A stretch of 64,000 nt of DNA from Pseudomonadota bacterium (GCA_024228935.1 JAAESX010000234.1:1-64000); one strand, 5' to 3'. Positions 1-7,952 are shown, counted from the stretch's first letter. Numbers and translations: made by a program. The notes: generated by a model not told the origin, from the letters alone.

Positions 1-2
1 AC

Positions 3-59
3 TGGTACGACGAGGACCACGGGACCCTGCGATCGCCGAGCTCGTGGCTGGCTGAGTAG
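3..59 (+). CDS. C-terminal end of a gene cut by the left edge
   Basis: Frame 3 is open from the window edge to a TAG at 57-59 and reads WYDEDHGTLRSPSSWLAE. The short tail lies convergent to msrB, whose stop is at 79-81, which fits a real gene end. Frame 2 also ends nearby, at a TGA around 53-55, so the frame choice is a guess. No family can be named from 18 residues. Confidence 0.3.
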   Translation, partial: WYDEDHGTLRSPSSWLAE

Positions 60-78
60 CGACGCTTCGGGCGGGCGG

Positions 79-609
79 TCAGTCCGCGCGGTGCAGCAGG
101 CAGATGCCGTTGATGCACCAGCGCTCGCCCGTGGGCTGGGGGCCGTCCTTGAAGACGTGGCCCAGGTGCGCGTCACAGCGGCCGCAGACGGCCTCGGTGC
201 GGACCATGCCGAGCGATGCGTCGGTGTGGGTCTTCACCGCGTCGGCGGAGACGGGCTGGGTGAAGCTCGGCCAGCCGGTGCCGGACTCGAACTTGTCGTC
301 CATCGAGAACAGCGCCTGGCCGCAGCTGCTGCAGTGGAAGACGCCGTCTTCCTTGGTCTTGTTGTGGGCGCTGGACCACGGCCGCTCGGTGCCGGCGTCG
401 CGGCACACGTCGAACTCCTGGCTCGACAGCGCGGCCTTCCAGTAGCCCTGATCCTTGGCCTTCCAGTCGGTGGTGTCCCGGTCGCTGGCCAGGTGCGCCG
501 GCCAGTCCTGGTTGCCCTTGCCCTTGGCGGCCTGGGCCGACGGCTGGCTCCAGACGAACAGGCCGATGACGGCGACGAGCGCGACGGCCAGGATGGCGAG
601 ACGGTTCAT
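79..609 (-). CDS. msrB: Exported peptide-methionine (R)-S-oxide reductase MsrB
   Basis: Reduces methionine-R-sulfoxide in damaged proteins. The first ~28 residues form a signal peptide (hydrophobic AILAVALVAVIGLFVW, then a QAA-type cleavage region), so the enzyme probably acts in the periplasm. MsrB hallmarks are in order: a candidate resolving Cys at ~69 (VCRDAGTE), zinc pairs HCSSC (93/96) and CGRC (142/145), GTGWPSF, and the catalytic Cys ~165 in RWCING. The full domain is present. A GTG lies four codons upstream at 621, but the ATG at 609 has a GGAG five bases ahead, so I chose it. It is divergent from the HTH gene at 889, with the dyad-containing gap between them. Confidence 0.93.
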   Translation of the reverse strand: MNRLAILAVALVAVIGLFVWSQPSAQAAKGKGNQDWPAHLASDRDTTDWKAKDQGYWKAALSSQEFDVCRDAGTERPWSSAHNKTKEDGVFHCSSCGQALFSMDDKFESGTGWPSFTQPVSADAVKTHTDASLGMVRTEAVCGRCDAHLGHVFKDGPQPTGERWCINGICLLHRAD

Positions 610-725
610 GGGGAGCTCCACAGGAGGTTCGTATCGAGGTGTGCCGGTGTTGCGTGGACGGTCACGTCATCGAATGTCTTTCGGGTGGAGGGGGGTGTTG
701 GATCACGGGGGTGCAGTTGGCACCC

Positions 726-810
726 AACTGCGCGATTCCGGCAGTTCAGGCTCGATCAGTGGCTGATCCGGCCTGAACTGCGCGATATCGGCAGTTGAGG
801 CCCCGATCAG
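726..810. promoter_or_regulatory. Duplicated dyad element (candidate operators)
   Basis: A ~34-base unit occurs twice, 50 bases apart (726-759 and 776-810). Each copy begins with the inverted repeat AACTGC-N9-GCAGTT (726-746 and 776-796), followed by SAGG and a GATCAG. Between the copies, GATCAG-TGG-CTGATC (754-768) is a third dyad. The spacing is near five helical turns, which suits two regulator dimers binding the same face. The element sits in the divergent gap between msrB and the small HTH gene, and I infer it is an operator for one or both. Confidence 0.55.
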
Positions 811-888
811 CATTGAGCGCGCACAACCCCGAGGCTGACCGTCACCCGCCGACTTCTGCGCACCAGTCAAGAAACTCCTGGAGACAGC

Positions 889-1161
889 ATGACGAACCTG
901 GAATCACTCGCTCTCGCCAACGTCCGCTACATCGTTCAGACCCTGCTGGACAGAGGCTTCAAGCGGTACGAGATCGCCGCCATGATGGGGATCGGGCTGA
1001 CGCAACTCTCCCGGTGGATCAACGGCGGCGGGTGCCCGACGCTGGCGTCCCTCGACAACATCCTCGTCCGGTACAGCCACTTCTGCGAGGAGAACGACAT
1101 GGAGGTCCTCACCTACGGGAAGTTCTTCGGTGGACGGCTGACGGTCGGGGGTGAGGAGTGA
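889..1161 (+). CDS. Small helix-turn-helix protein
   Basis: A 90-residue protein. Residues ~25-50 (FKRYEIAAMMGIGLTQLSRW) read as a Cro/XRE-type helix-turn-helix: a helix, the turn MGIG, then a recognition helix TQLSRWINGG. Residues ~50-70 (TLASLDNILVRY) form the following helices. It has no effector domain and is shorter than most XRE regulators, so it may act as a dimeric repressor of its own promoter. The ATG has GGAG five bases ahead. The two dyads at 726-796 lie ~90-160 bases upstream. Its 3' end runs into a heptamer repeat. Its targets are unknown. Confidence 0.75.
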   Translation: MTNLESLALANVRYIVQTLLDRGFKRYEIAAMMGIGLTQLSRWINGGGCPTLASLDNILVRYSHFCEENDMEVLTYGKFFGGRLTVGGEE

Positions 1162-1177
1162 GGAGTGAGGAGTGAGG
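1151..1177 (+). repeat. Heptanucleotide tandem repeat GTGAGGA
   Basis: Nearly four head-to-tail copies of GTGAGGA span the stop codon of the small HTH gene (TGA at 1159-1161). The stop lies in the first copy, so changes in copy number would not alter the protein. It is probably a neutral slippage tract. Confidence 0.6.
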
Positions 1178-1330
1178 TTCGACCACGAACGCGAACTCGG
1201 CGTCTGCGTCCACTACGACACGAAGAACCAGGGCGACAGCCGCGAGTGCCCTGGGCTTCTTCGCGAGGTGCGCCCCTCACCCGATCAAGAGAGGGCCGCC
1301 GAGCAGGTCTCCCCACCCGACGGCCCCCCA

Positions 1331-2416
1331 TCACTCCAGCCGAGCGAGCTTCTGGAGCTCCTCTCCACCGAGGACCAGCTTGACCTCGCCGACAGACCCG
1401 GCGATCTCCGCCAGCTTGTCGAGCTCGGTCAGCCGCTTCAGCGTCGGGTTCTGGTCCAGGAGCTTCGCGGTGTTCAGGAGCTGCCGCGTGTGCGCCACCT
1501 CCTCACGCCGCCGAATCGCCTGGGCCTCGGCCTCCTTCCGGGCCACGGTCACCTTCTTCAGGATGTCCTTGACCTCGCCCGGGAGCACGACGTCCTTCAC
1601 GGACGCGGTCTCGACGGCGATGCCGACACCCGGGAGCAGCTCCACGGTCCGGTCGGTCAGCTCACCCGCCAGTGCCCGCTTCTCAGCCAGCAGCTGCTCG
1701 AGCGTCCGAGCCGCCACGACCTCGCGCAGAGCGAGCTGGACCGCGGTCCAGAGCAGATCGGTGGCCTCGTCGTTCCGCGCGAACACCAGCGCGTCCTCGA
1801 CCCGCCAGGTGACGACCGGCTTCACCCGGATCGCGACCTGGTCGGACGTCAGGACGTCCTGCACCGCCAGCTCGAGGACCTGGAGGGAGAGGTCGACCGG
1901 CTCGGCCGTCCACCGGGTGTTGGACCAGATCCGAAACCGACCCTCGGTCCACACCTTGAACGGCTCGCCGTCCCGGTTCAGGACGAACGCCACGCCGTCG
2001 CCAGCCTGGTGATCGGTCCACCGCCCGGTGCCGAGGTGGCCCTGGAGCCCATCCGCGTCCGGGAGCGCCTTCGGCTCGGCGTCGACCTCGACCAGCCGGT
2101 GCTCGAAGGCTCCGGCCTCGGTCCAGATCCGCCAGGTCCCGACCCCGAGAACCCGGAAGAGCCCGCCGTTGACGAACACGATCAGCCGCTCGCCTGCAGC
2201 GACCCGAACGAGCTCGGCGCCCGCCAGGTCCTTCGGCCAGACGTCGGCCAGTGGGACGGCCTCGACGACGGTGGTTGCCAGGTTCACGGTCGTGGTCTCG
2301 GCATTCTTGCCGCCGGTCCAGATCCAGTGGGTTCCAGGGCCGAGGATCCGATCGAACTTCCCATCGAGGGTGAGCGCGACCTTCTCGGTCCGGATGACGG
2401 TGAGGATGGTGAACAT
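1331..2416 (-). CDS. SPFH/band-7 domain protein
   Basis: 361 residues. The N-terminal third holds two related beta-rich segments around GPGTHWIW (~27-34) and GVGTWRIW (~91-98). The central part matches a band-7/stomatin fold (VAIRVKPVVTWRVEDA..., LREVVAARTLEQLLAEK, VETASVKDVVLPGEVKDIL). It ends in a charged coiled coil (ARKEAEAQAIRRREE). Unlike stomatins and flotillins it has no N-terminal membrane anchor, so it may be a soluble scaffold. GGAGG precedes the ATG by five bases. It lies downstream of the tRNA on the same strand, with two tandem hairpins in between. The function of soluble slipin-like proteins is not settled. Confidence 0.8.
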   Translation of the reverse strand: MFTILTVIRTEKVALTLDGKFDRILGPGTHWIWTGGKNAETTTVNLATTVVEAVPLADVWPKDLAGAELVRVAAGERLIVFVNGGLFRVLGVGTWRIWTEAGAFEHRLVEVDAEPKALPDADGLQGHLGTGRWTDHQAGDGVAFVLNRDGEPFKVWTEGRFRIWSNTRWTAEPVDLSLQVLELAVQDVLTSDQVAIRVKPVVTWRVEDALVFARNDEATDLLWTAVQLALREVVAARTLEQLLAEKRALAGELTDRTVELLPGVGIAVETASVKDVVLPGEVKDILKKVTVARKEAEAQAIRRREEVAHTRQLLNTAKLLDQNPTLKRLTELDKLAEIAGSVGEVKLVLGGEELQKLARLE

Positions 2417-2429
2417 GAGACCTCCACGA

Positions 2430-2455
2430 GAGAAAAGAAGGGCTGGCCACAGCCC
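2430..2455 (-). terminator. Intrinsic terminator-like hairpin with T-rich tail
   Basis: On the minus strand, GGGCTG-TGGC-CAGCCC (2455 down to 2440) is followed by TTCTTTTCTC. It lies after tRNA-Lys and ends only ~14 bases before the SPFH start codon. It could end the tRNA transcript or act as an attenuator in the SPFH leader. Confidence 0.5.
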
Positions 2456-2472
2456 CCTCCCCGAAGGGAGGG
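2455..2472 (-). promoter_or_regulatory. UUCG-tetraloop hairpin in SPFH leader
   Basis: A seven-base-pair GC stem is closed by a C(TTCG)G tetraloop on the minus strand, an unusually stable RNA fold. It shares base 2455 with the terminator-like hairpin just downstream, so the two abut. It may be an RNA-stability or 3'-end element of the upstream tRNA transcript. Confidence 0.5.
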
Positions 2473-2609
2473 TGACCGGCGGTCTCGGGGCGGTCCTCCT
2501 GGGCGGCAGAGACCTCGCGTGGCGAGGATCCGGCAGGCCGGAGGACGGCCAGCGATCACGCCGGACCGGCCGTGACGCAGCCCGGGTTGTGAACGGTGAA
2601 ACAGCCGCT

Positions 2610-2681
2610 CGGGGATGACGGGAGTCGAACCCGCTACATCTGGAGTAAGAGTCCAGTGCTCTACCAATGAGCTACATCGGG
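2610..2681 (-). tRNA. tRNA-Lys(CTT), acceptor stem mismatched at positions 1-3
   Basis: A 72-base cloverleaf on the minus strand. The D stem is GCTC/GAGC with a GG-containing loop. The anticodon stem is CTGGA/TCCAG with loop CTCTTAC (anticodon CTT, Lys). The variable loop has 5 bases. The T stem is GCGGG/CCCGT with loop TTCGACT. The 3' acceptor strand is CATCCCC plus discriminator G; no CCA is encoded. The 5' acceptor strand is CCCGATG, so pairs 4-7 form but positions 1-3 are C opposite C; GGG would be needed. G73 is also atypical for bacterial tRNA-Lys, which usually has A73. The gene could be a pseudogene, or its transcript could be repaired at the 5' end. Confidence 0.75.
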
Positions 2682-2795
2682 CACAGGCGCACGAGGTCCG
2701 ACACGCGGGACGGCTGATGGGGAGACCCGGCCGCTGCTCGGCTCGTCTGCCTGGGCGGCGGGAGTGTGTTCACGCCGCGAGCGACGTCAACCCAT

Positions 2796-4319
2796 TCAGC
2801 CCAGATATTCGTGCATGGCCGCGGAATCGCTGGCCTTCCGATTCTTCTTCATCGCGTCCACGAAGCCCTTCACCATCGACAGGGAAGGCTTCTCCATGTT
2901 GTAGAAGAGGAAGCTGAACAGGTTGCTGGCCTGGACGTACTTGTACACGTGCCGCCAGTTCTCGATGCCTTCGAGGTGCCGCGCGAGCGTGACCGGACGG
3001 AAGTAGAACTCCCGGTAGAACTGTCGGTGGTACTCGATGATGTCCTCGGACTCGAGACCCCACGGGACGAACGTCGGCTCCCAGAAGCTCCTCTCGGACG
3101 TCGACTCGTTGATGACGCGGCCCCACTTGGAGCCCTCGCGCTGCCAGACCTCCATCTGAGGGGTCTGCGGCAAGAGCGTGTTGATCTGCACGGTGACGTC
3201 GTGGAGCGGGATCGACTTCGCGAACTCGATCGTCTCCTGGATGGTCTCGTGGGTGTCCGGCATGTGGCCGACCATGAAGAACGCCTTCGGCCGGAGACCG
3301 ACCTCGTGGGCCCACGTGATGGCGTTCCGGATCTTCTCCTTGGTGATGCCCTTGCTGATGAAGTCGAGCACCTGGTCGCTGCCGCTCTCGACGCCGAAGC
3401 GCGTCCGCCAGCAGCCGGCGTCCTTCATCTTCTGCAGCATCTCCTTGTCCACGACCTCGACCCGTGAGGAGCAGGTCCAGCTGACCTTCACGTTCCGGCG
3501 GATCATCTCGTCGCAGATCTTCATGACCCGGCGCTTGTTGGCGCAGAACAGCGAGTCGACGAACGCGATGTCGCGCACACCGAAGTCGCGGATCATGTGC
3601 TCGATCTCGTCGACGACGTGCTTCGGATCGCGGCTGCGGTAGCCGGTCCGGGACTTCTGGCAGAACGCGCACGCGTGCGGGCAGCCGCGGCTGCTGACCA
3701 TCGCGAACTTGGGCATCGCGTGCTCGTCGACGGGCACGGGCTTGTACAGGTTCGGGGGCAGCAGGTGCCGGGCAGGGAACGGCAGCTCGTCGAGCTTGCG
3801 GAAGGTCTTGCGGTGCGGCGCGTGGTGGACCGTGCCGTCGTCCTGCTTGTAGACGATTCCCTCGATGTCCTCGCGCTTCACGAGCCCCTTGAAGTGGTCC
3901 ACGACCTCTTCCATCGTGTGCTCGCCTTCGTGGATGACACCGATGTCGAAGCAGTCGTGCGCCATCGCCTCGTCGGGCAGCAGCGTCACGTGGTACCCGC
4001 CGAGCACCATCGGGACGTCGGGCATGGCCTCCTTGCACTTCTCGGCGAGCTCGATGGCTCCGTCGAAGACGACCGTGGTCGAGCCGATGCCGATGACGTC
4101 GGGCTTGAACTCCTGGATCCGCTTCACGGTCCCGGGGATGTCGAGCTTCTCGGCCGCCGCGTCGATGCAGGCGACGGTCTCACCGCGCCGCTCGAGCACG
4201 GCGGCGATGTAGAGCAGGCCGAGAGGAGCGGAGTTGTAGAAGAGGTAGCTCGTGACCGGGTCGACGTTCCCGTCCCTCAGCACCGAGTCCAGGGGCGGGT
4301 TGATCAGGATGACGCGCAC
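2796..4319 (-). CDS. B12-binding-domain radical SAM enzyme
   Basis: 507 residues with the BchE-like architecture. A Rossmann-type cobalamin-binding domain spans ~1-140 (VILINPP start, DVIGIGSTT ~74-82, LGGYHVTLLPDE ~106-117). The radical SAM domain follows, with its cluster motif C213-PHA-C217-AF-C220. The C-terminal ~130 residues include WGLESEDIIEYHRQFYREFY, typical of this group. Such enzymes do methylations or rearrangements on lipids, cofactors and antibiotics; the substrate here cannot be read. The cobalamin domain lacks the DxHxxG signature, as is common in class B enzymes. The start is GTG at 4319 with GGAG seven bases ahead. No partner biosynthetic genes adjoin it. Confidence 0.88.
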   Translation of the reverse strand: MRVILINPPLDSVLRDGNVDPVTSYLFYNSAPLGLLYIAAVLERRGETVACIDAAAEKLDIPGTVKRIQEFKPDVIGIGSTTVVFDGAIELAEKCKEAMPDVPMVLGGYHVTLLPDEAMAHDCFDIGVIHEGEHTMEEVVDHFKGLVKREDIEGIVYKQDDGTVHHAPHRKTFRKLDELPFPARHLLPPNLYKPVPVDEHAMPKFAMVSSRGCPHACAFCQKSRTGYRSRDPKHVVDEIEHMIRDFGVRDIAFVDSLFCANKRRVMKICDEMIRRNVKVSWTCSSRVEVVDKEMLQKMKDAGCWRTRFGVESGSDQVLDFISKGITKEKIRNAITWAHEVGLRPKAFFMVGHMPDTHETIQETIEFAKSIPLHDVTVQINTLLPQTPQMEVWQREGSKWGRVINESTSERSFWEPTFVPWGLESEDIIEYHRQFYREFYFRPVTLARHLEGIENWRHVYKYVQASNLFSFLFYNMEKPSLSMVKGFVDAMKKNRKASDSAAMHEYLG

Positions 4320-4423
4320 AGCGGTTCTCCAGGGGGCGAAGCGGCAGTGTAGCGCGGTCCGGAGCCTGGCCCGCAGGACCGCCGCCACGGGTGTTAGGTT
4401 CGCTCGCCCCGGAGGGTTGCGAG

Positions 4424-4961
4424 CGTGTCCGCACCGGACGTCTTCACCGACATGCTGGTTGGCCAGGAGCAGATCCTGGCCGTTCTCGGCGCGCCAGGGA
4501 CGCCGGTCGACAAGGCCGCGTCCTGGTGGCAGATCGCGCTGACCGACCATCGGATCCTGGCGGTCCGCATGACCACCACGGACTCGGTGACGTGGCACAC
4601 CGACGTTCGGTGGGCGAAGGACCGACCCGCGGTGGCCATCGGCCAGTACCCACGCACCGAGGCCGGACAGGCCCGGCTCGAGGTCCGCGGCTTCCCCGAG
4701 CCCATCACGCTCGTCGAGATCGACAGCCACGACGTGCACCCGCACATCGCCCCGTTCCTCGCGATCTGGGCGGCGCCGATCGACGGGGTCGCCGCCGTGC
4801 CGCTCTCAGGCGACGCGCCCAAGGTCGACGAGGGCGAGCTCGACCAGAAGAAGCTGATGTACATCGTCGGCGGCGGTCTGGGCTTCATCATCCTGTGCTG
4901 CGGCTGCGGCTCGGTGCTGGCGCTCCTGCGGGACGTGATCCGCGGGCTCATCGAGGGATGA
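4424..4961 (+). CDS. Hypothetical protein with C-terminal membrane anchor
   Basis: About 178 residues with a GTG start preceded by GGAGG. The N-terminal ~140 residues look like a small soluble alpha/beta domain (ALTDHRILAVRMTTTDSVTWH). A single hydrophobic helix at ~145-167 (YIVGGGLGFIILCCGCGSVL) contains a cluster of three cysteines, and a short basic tail follows. It is translationally coupled (ATGA, 4958-4961) to the acyltransferase-like gene, so the two proteins may act together at the membrane. I do not recognise the family. Confidence 0.75.
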
Positions 4962-5911
4962 AGGACCTCGCCCGCTGGGCGTTCTGGGTTCCGTTTCGCA
5001 AGGCGCTGGACGCGAACCGGCCCGAGCAGATCGCGCGCCTGTACCCGCTGTGGCGCGCCCAGTACGCGGCCGGTGGTGCTCAGAAGGCCCTCATGAAGCG
5101 CGAGCTGGAGCTCTGCTTCGGCCGGTCGGACGACGCGCTGGTCCGCGACGCCTACCGCATCGCCTTCCGGGTGCACCTCGAGGAGCTGCTCCTGGGCAAG
5201 CTCGACCCGGACTCGGTCGGCCTCTACATGCGGTTCGAGGGTCGCAAGAACCTGGACGCCGCGCTGGACCGGGGAAAAGGCGCCGTCCTGGCCCTGCCGC
5301 ACGCCGGCAACGTGATGATGATGATCGCGCTCCTGAGCCTGTCCGGGTACCGCTACACCCAGTACGCCGCGCGGGGCCTGGCGCCGAAGGACGTGGCGCT
5401 CGCGAACCCCGAGGTCTTCGGACACTCGTCCCTGCGAGCCCAGGTCCGAGCCGCACGAGAGGCCAACGAGGACCAGCTCCCGGCGTCGTACCTGACCCTG
5501 GACACGCCGGTGCGGGAGCTCTTCCGTCGACTCGGCCGGAACGAGACGGTGGGCATCGCCTTCGACGGGCGCATCGGGAACAAGTTCGTCCCCTTCGACT
5601 ACCTGGGTCGGACCGCGCTGCTGAACCCCGGGCCGTTCCGGATGGCCGCGAGCACGGGGGCGGTGCTGGTCCCGATCTTCAACCGGTGTCCGGCGGACGG
5701 GCCCAACGTCTGCGAGGTCCACGAGCCCATCGTCGGCAAGGACTGGCGCGAACTGGCCGCGCGGTTCCTGGACGTGACCCAGGGCTGGCTGAGGCAGAAC
5801 CCCGCGCACTACGCGGTCTGGCTGGCGCACGCTCGGGAGCGTGCTGCGGTCGACGACCACCCGTTCTTCGTGGACTACGCGCCGGACGACCGCCATCGGA
5901 AGTGGCTGTAG
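4958..5911 (+). CDS. LpxL/HtrB-like lipid acyltransferase family protein, atypical active site
   Basis: 317 residues, similar in layout to lauroyl/myristoyl acyltransferases of lipid A. VLALPHAGNVMMM (~110-122) lines up with the HLGNWE-type motif. IAFDGRIGNKFVPFDYLGR followed by TGAVLVPIF matches the second conserved block of the family. In canonical LpxL the catalytic dyad is H-X4-D/E. Here H115 is followed at that spacing by Met, so the acid is missing. The protein may therefore be inactive, use another residue, or act on another lipid or amine. It starts at an ATG overlapping the stop of the upstream membrane protein. No membrane anchor is seen at the N-terminus. Confidence 0.75.
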   Translation: MKDLARWAFWVPFRKALDANRPEQIARLYPLWRAQYAAGGAQKALMKRELELCFGRSDDALVRDAYRIAFRVHLEELLLGKLDPDSVGLYMRFEGRKNLDAALDRGKGAVLALPHAGNVMMMIALLSLSGYRYTQYAARGLAPKDVALANPEVFGHSSLRAQVRAAREANEDQLPASYLTLDTPVRELFRRLGRNETVGIAFDGRIGNKFVPFDYLGRTALLNPGPFRMAASTGAVLVPIFNRCPADGPNVCEVHEPIVGKDWRELAARFLDVTQGWLRQNPAHYAVWLAHARERAAVDDHPFFVDYAPDDRHRKWL

Positions 5912-5919
5912 ACGACGCT

Positions 5920-6600
5920 TCAGCGGACGCGACGCTCCCGAGCGATCCAGGCCCGCTCGATGTGCATGATCAGCCGCCGCAAGCTCGTGACCTGGGCGTC
6001 GTTCGGCTGGAACAGCAGGCCGGTGACGTCGCCGTGGACGCCCACGACCTGGGCGGGCAGGTGCAGGCTCACCTCGCCATGCGTGAGCAGGACCGGGACA
6101 ACGGAAGCCGTCGCCAAGGGTTGCCCCTCGACGACGACTCCCGCGCCTTGGAGGGAGACGTCATGAAGAAGGATGTTCTGGCCGAGCTCGACGATCTCGA
6201 AGCCGATCTCGAGGCCACGCGCCGGAATGCGGAACGCGCGGCGAGCCTGCACGACCAGGAACTGTTCGACCAGCTCCAGGCGCAGCACGATGCCGGCCTG
6301 GTTGGGGGTCGTGCTGAGCACCCGGGCATGACAGGCCACCGACCGGCCCAGGACCATGATCCGAACCAGCACGAGGTGCCCGGCCACCGGGGTGTAATCG
6401 AGGCCCGGCGCCAACACGATGAGCTTGTGCTCGGCGAGGTCGCGCAGGACGACAGGAGCGACCTGCAGCGGCTCGCCCAGGACCATCACGCCGCGCTCCC
6501 CGGTGAGAGCGGCGTGCTCGAGCAGCTCGTGGCCACCCAGCTGCGGACTGCGTCGCGGTCTGCGCTTCCTGGCCGCGTTCCCGAGAATCCCCTCGAACAT
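5920..6600 (-). CDS. PilZ-domain protein (putative c-di-GMP receptor)
   Basis: 226 residues. The N-terminal ~110 residues form a beta-rich YcgR_N-like domain. A PilZ domain follows, with the c-di-GMP signature intact: R120-RAF-R124 (RRAFR) and D147-VSLQG (D/NxSxxG). The last 20 residues (LRRLIMHIERAWI) fit the C-terminal helix. It probably couples c-di-GMP to motility or secretion, but no flagellar or pilus gene adjoins it. I moved the start inward to the ATG at 6600 because AGGAGG lies five bases ahead; the longer frame to 6660 lacks a ribosome site. Confidence 0.85.
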   Translation of the reverse strand: MFEGILGNAARKRRPRRSPQLGGHELLEHAALTGERGVMVLGEPLQVAPVVLRDLAEHKLIVLAPGLDYTPVAGHLVLVRIMVLGRSVACHARVLSTTPNQAGIVLRLELVEQFLVVQARRAFRIPARGLEIGFEIVELGQNILLHDVSLQGAGVVVEGQPLATASVVPVLLTHGEVSLHLPAQVVGVHGDVTGLLFQPNDAQVTSLRRLIMHIERAWIARERRVR

Positions 6601-6710
6601 GAGGACCTCCTGTCCAGTACCCATCTCTACGGAAGATGAGCGCCGGATCCGGATAGCCACGACCAGTCATTTCACAGGCCTCAAACGGCTATCGACGGGA
6701 CCGCGCCAGC

Positions 6711-7952
6711 TCAGTCGAGGTAGCCGGCCGCGCGAAGGAGCTCCTCGACCTCGAAGTCCACGCGCCCGTCGTCGCGGGCGGCCTTCCGAACCAAGGCCCC
6801 GTGCGCAGCGAACTCCGGAGCAGGCTCCGTGCGAGCCGTTCGCACGCCCGCCGCCTCGTCGAAGAGCTCGCCGTCGAGCCACACCGTCTTGGGCGCACTC
6901 GACCAGTCCCCGACGACGATGTCGCAGAACGCGCTGCCTCGCACCCGAGCGCAACGACGCACATGCGGCCAGGCCTCGCTGATGGGCGCGTGGCTCACCG
7001 GCTCGCCGAGCACCAGGCCGTGGGCATCGAGCGCCGAGATCCAGCCGGAGGCGAGCTCGCCAGACGAGGTGTACAGCGGGACGACGGCGTTCTCGTCCCA
7101 CACCTCGTGGCCGTGGTCGAGTAGCCCGTGCTCCCCCAGGAACTCCCCGTGGTCCGCCGTGATGACCACGCGGCAGCCCGGCTCGCACCACCCCCCGGTC
7201 TCCAGCGAGGCCAGCACCGCCCCCAGCGAGGTGTCCGCTCGACGGATGGCGTTGTCGTAGAGGTCGACGGTGCGGGTCTGGAGCGGTCCCCACTCCTCGT
7301 CGGGGAGCTCGCCCTGGATGTACCGGATCCAGGGGCTCTCCTCCTTGGTCTTGTTCCAGGTCAGGCCGGTCGTCACCCCGCCCCACGGCGCGTCGTCCCG
7401 GATGGCGCGCCAGGGCTGGTGAGCGTCCGCGATGTTCACGAACAGGAACAGGGGGCGCTCGGGGTCGGCGCGGCCGAGCAGCTCGTCGACCTTCGCGGGC
7501 AGGTCGTCACCAAAGAGTCGACCCCAGCCCGTCGCCACCTCGACCTGCTCGAAGCCACGCAGGATTCCCATCTTCTCGTTCACGACGGGGTTCCCGCTGA
7601 CCGCCAGCGTCTGGTAGCCAGCCGCCGTGAAGCTCTCGGCCAGGGTGCGGAGCTCGCCGTTCAGGGGCCGGGCGCGGTTGCTCGTCCCGGCCAGCTCGCC
7701 GACCCCGCTCGTGAGCGAGTGCGCGCCGTGCTCGAGCGGCATGGTGCCGGTCATGAACGAGGCGTGCGACGGCAGCGTCCAGGACCCGGGCGCGACCGCG
7801 GTGCAGGACAGGTCACCGTCCAGCGAGGCCAGCACCGGGGTCGTCTCGCGCGTGTAGCCGCAGGCCGAGGTGTGGTCGGCGCGGACGGTGTCGAGCACCA
7901 CGAACACGACGTTCGGCGGGCGGGAGGTGCAGGCCAGCAGCAGCGAGAGCAC
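6711..7952 (-). CDS. Sulfatase/alkaline-phosphatase-fold lipoprotein with Thr at the nucleophile site
   Basis: 413 residues. Signal peptide LSLLLAC gives a lipoprotein (Cys ~8). Sulfatase-superfamily metal motifs are present: LDTVRADH (D21) near the start and ITADHGEFLGEHG (~265-280). The nucleophile motif that in true sulfatases is [C/S]xPSR reads T59-L-P-S-H, so a formylglycine residue cannot form. Threonine is the nucleophile in phosphoethanolamine and phosphoglycerol transferases of this superfamily, so a phosphoester or transferase activity on envelope glycolipids is more likely than sulfate release. The start is GTG at 7952. It is divergent from the MNIO operon, 61 bases away. Confidence 0.82.
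   Translation of the reverse strand: MLSLLLACTSRPPNVVFVVLDTVRADHTSACGYTRETTPVLASLDGDLSCTAVAPGSWTLPSHASFMTGTMPLEHGAHSLTSGVGELAGTSNRARPLNGELRTLAESFTAAGYQTLAVSGNPVVNEKMGILRGFEQVEVATGWGRLFGDDLPAKVDELLGRADPERPLFLFVNIADAHQPWRAIRDDAPWGGVTTGLTWNKTKEESPWIRYIQGELPDEEWGPLQTRTVDLYDNAIRRADTSLGAVLASLETGGWCEPGCRVVITADHGEFLGEHGLLDHGHEVWDENAVVPLYTSSGELASGWISALDAHGLVLGEPVSHAPISEAWPHVRRCARVRGSAFCDIVVGDWSSAPKTVWLDGELFDEAAGVRTARTEPAPEFAAHGALVRKAARDDGRVDFEVEELLRAAGYLD

Noticed and set aside
1172..2575. 467-residue plus-strand frame over the SPFH gene
   Set aside because: Antisense shadow; the minus strand encodes an obvious SPFH protein.
2785..2790. TTGACG on the minus strand as a -35 box for tRNA-Lys
   Set aside because: It lies ~100 bases upstream and no acceptable -10 hexamer follows at 16-18 bases.
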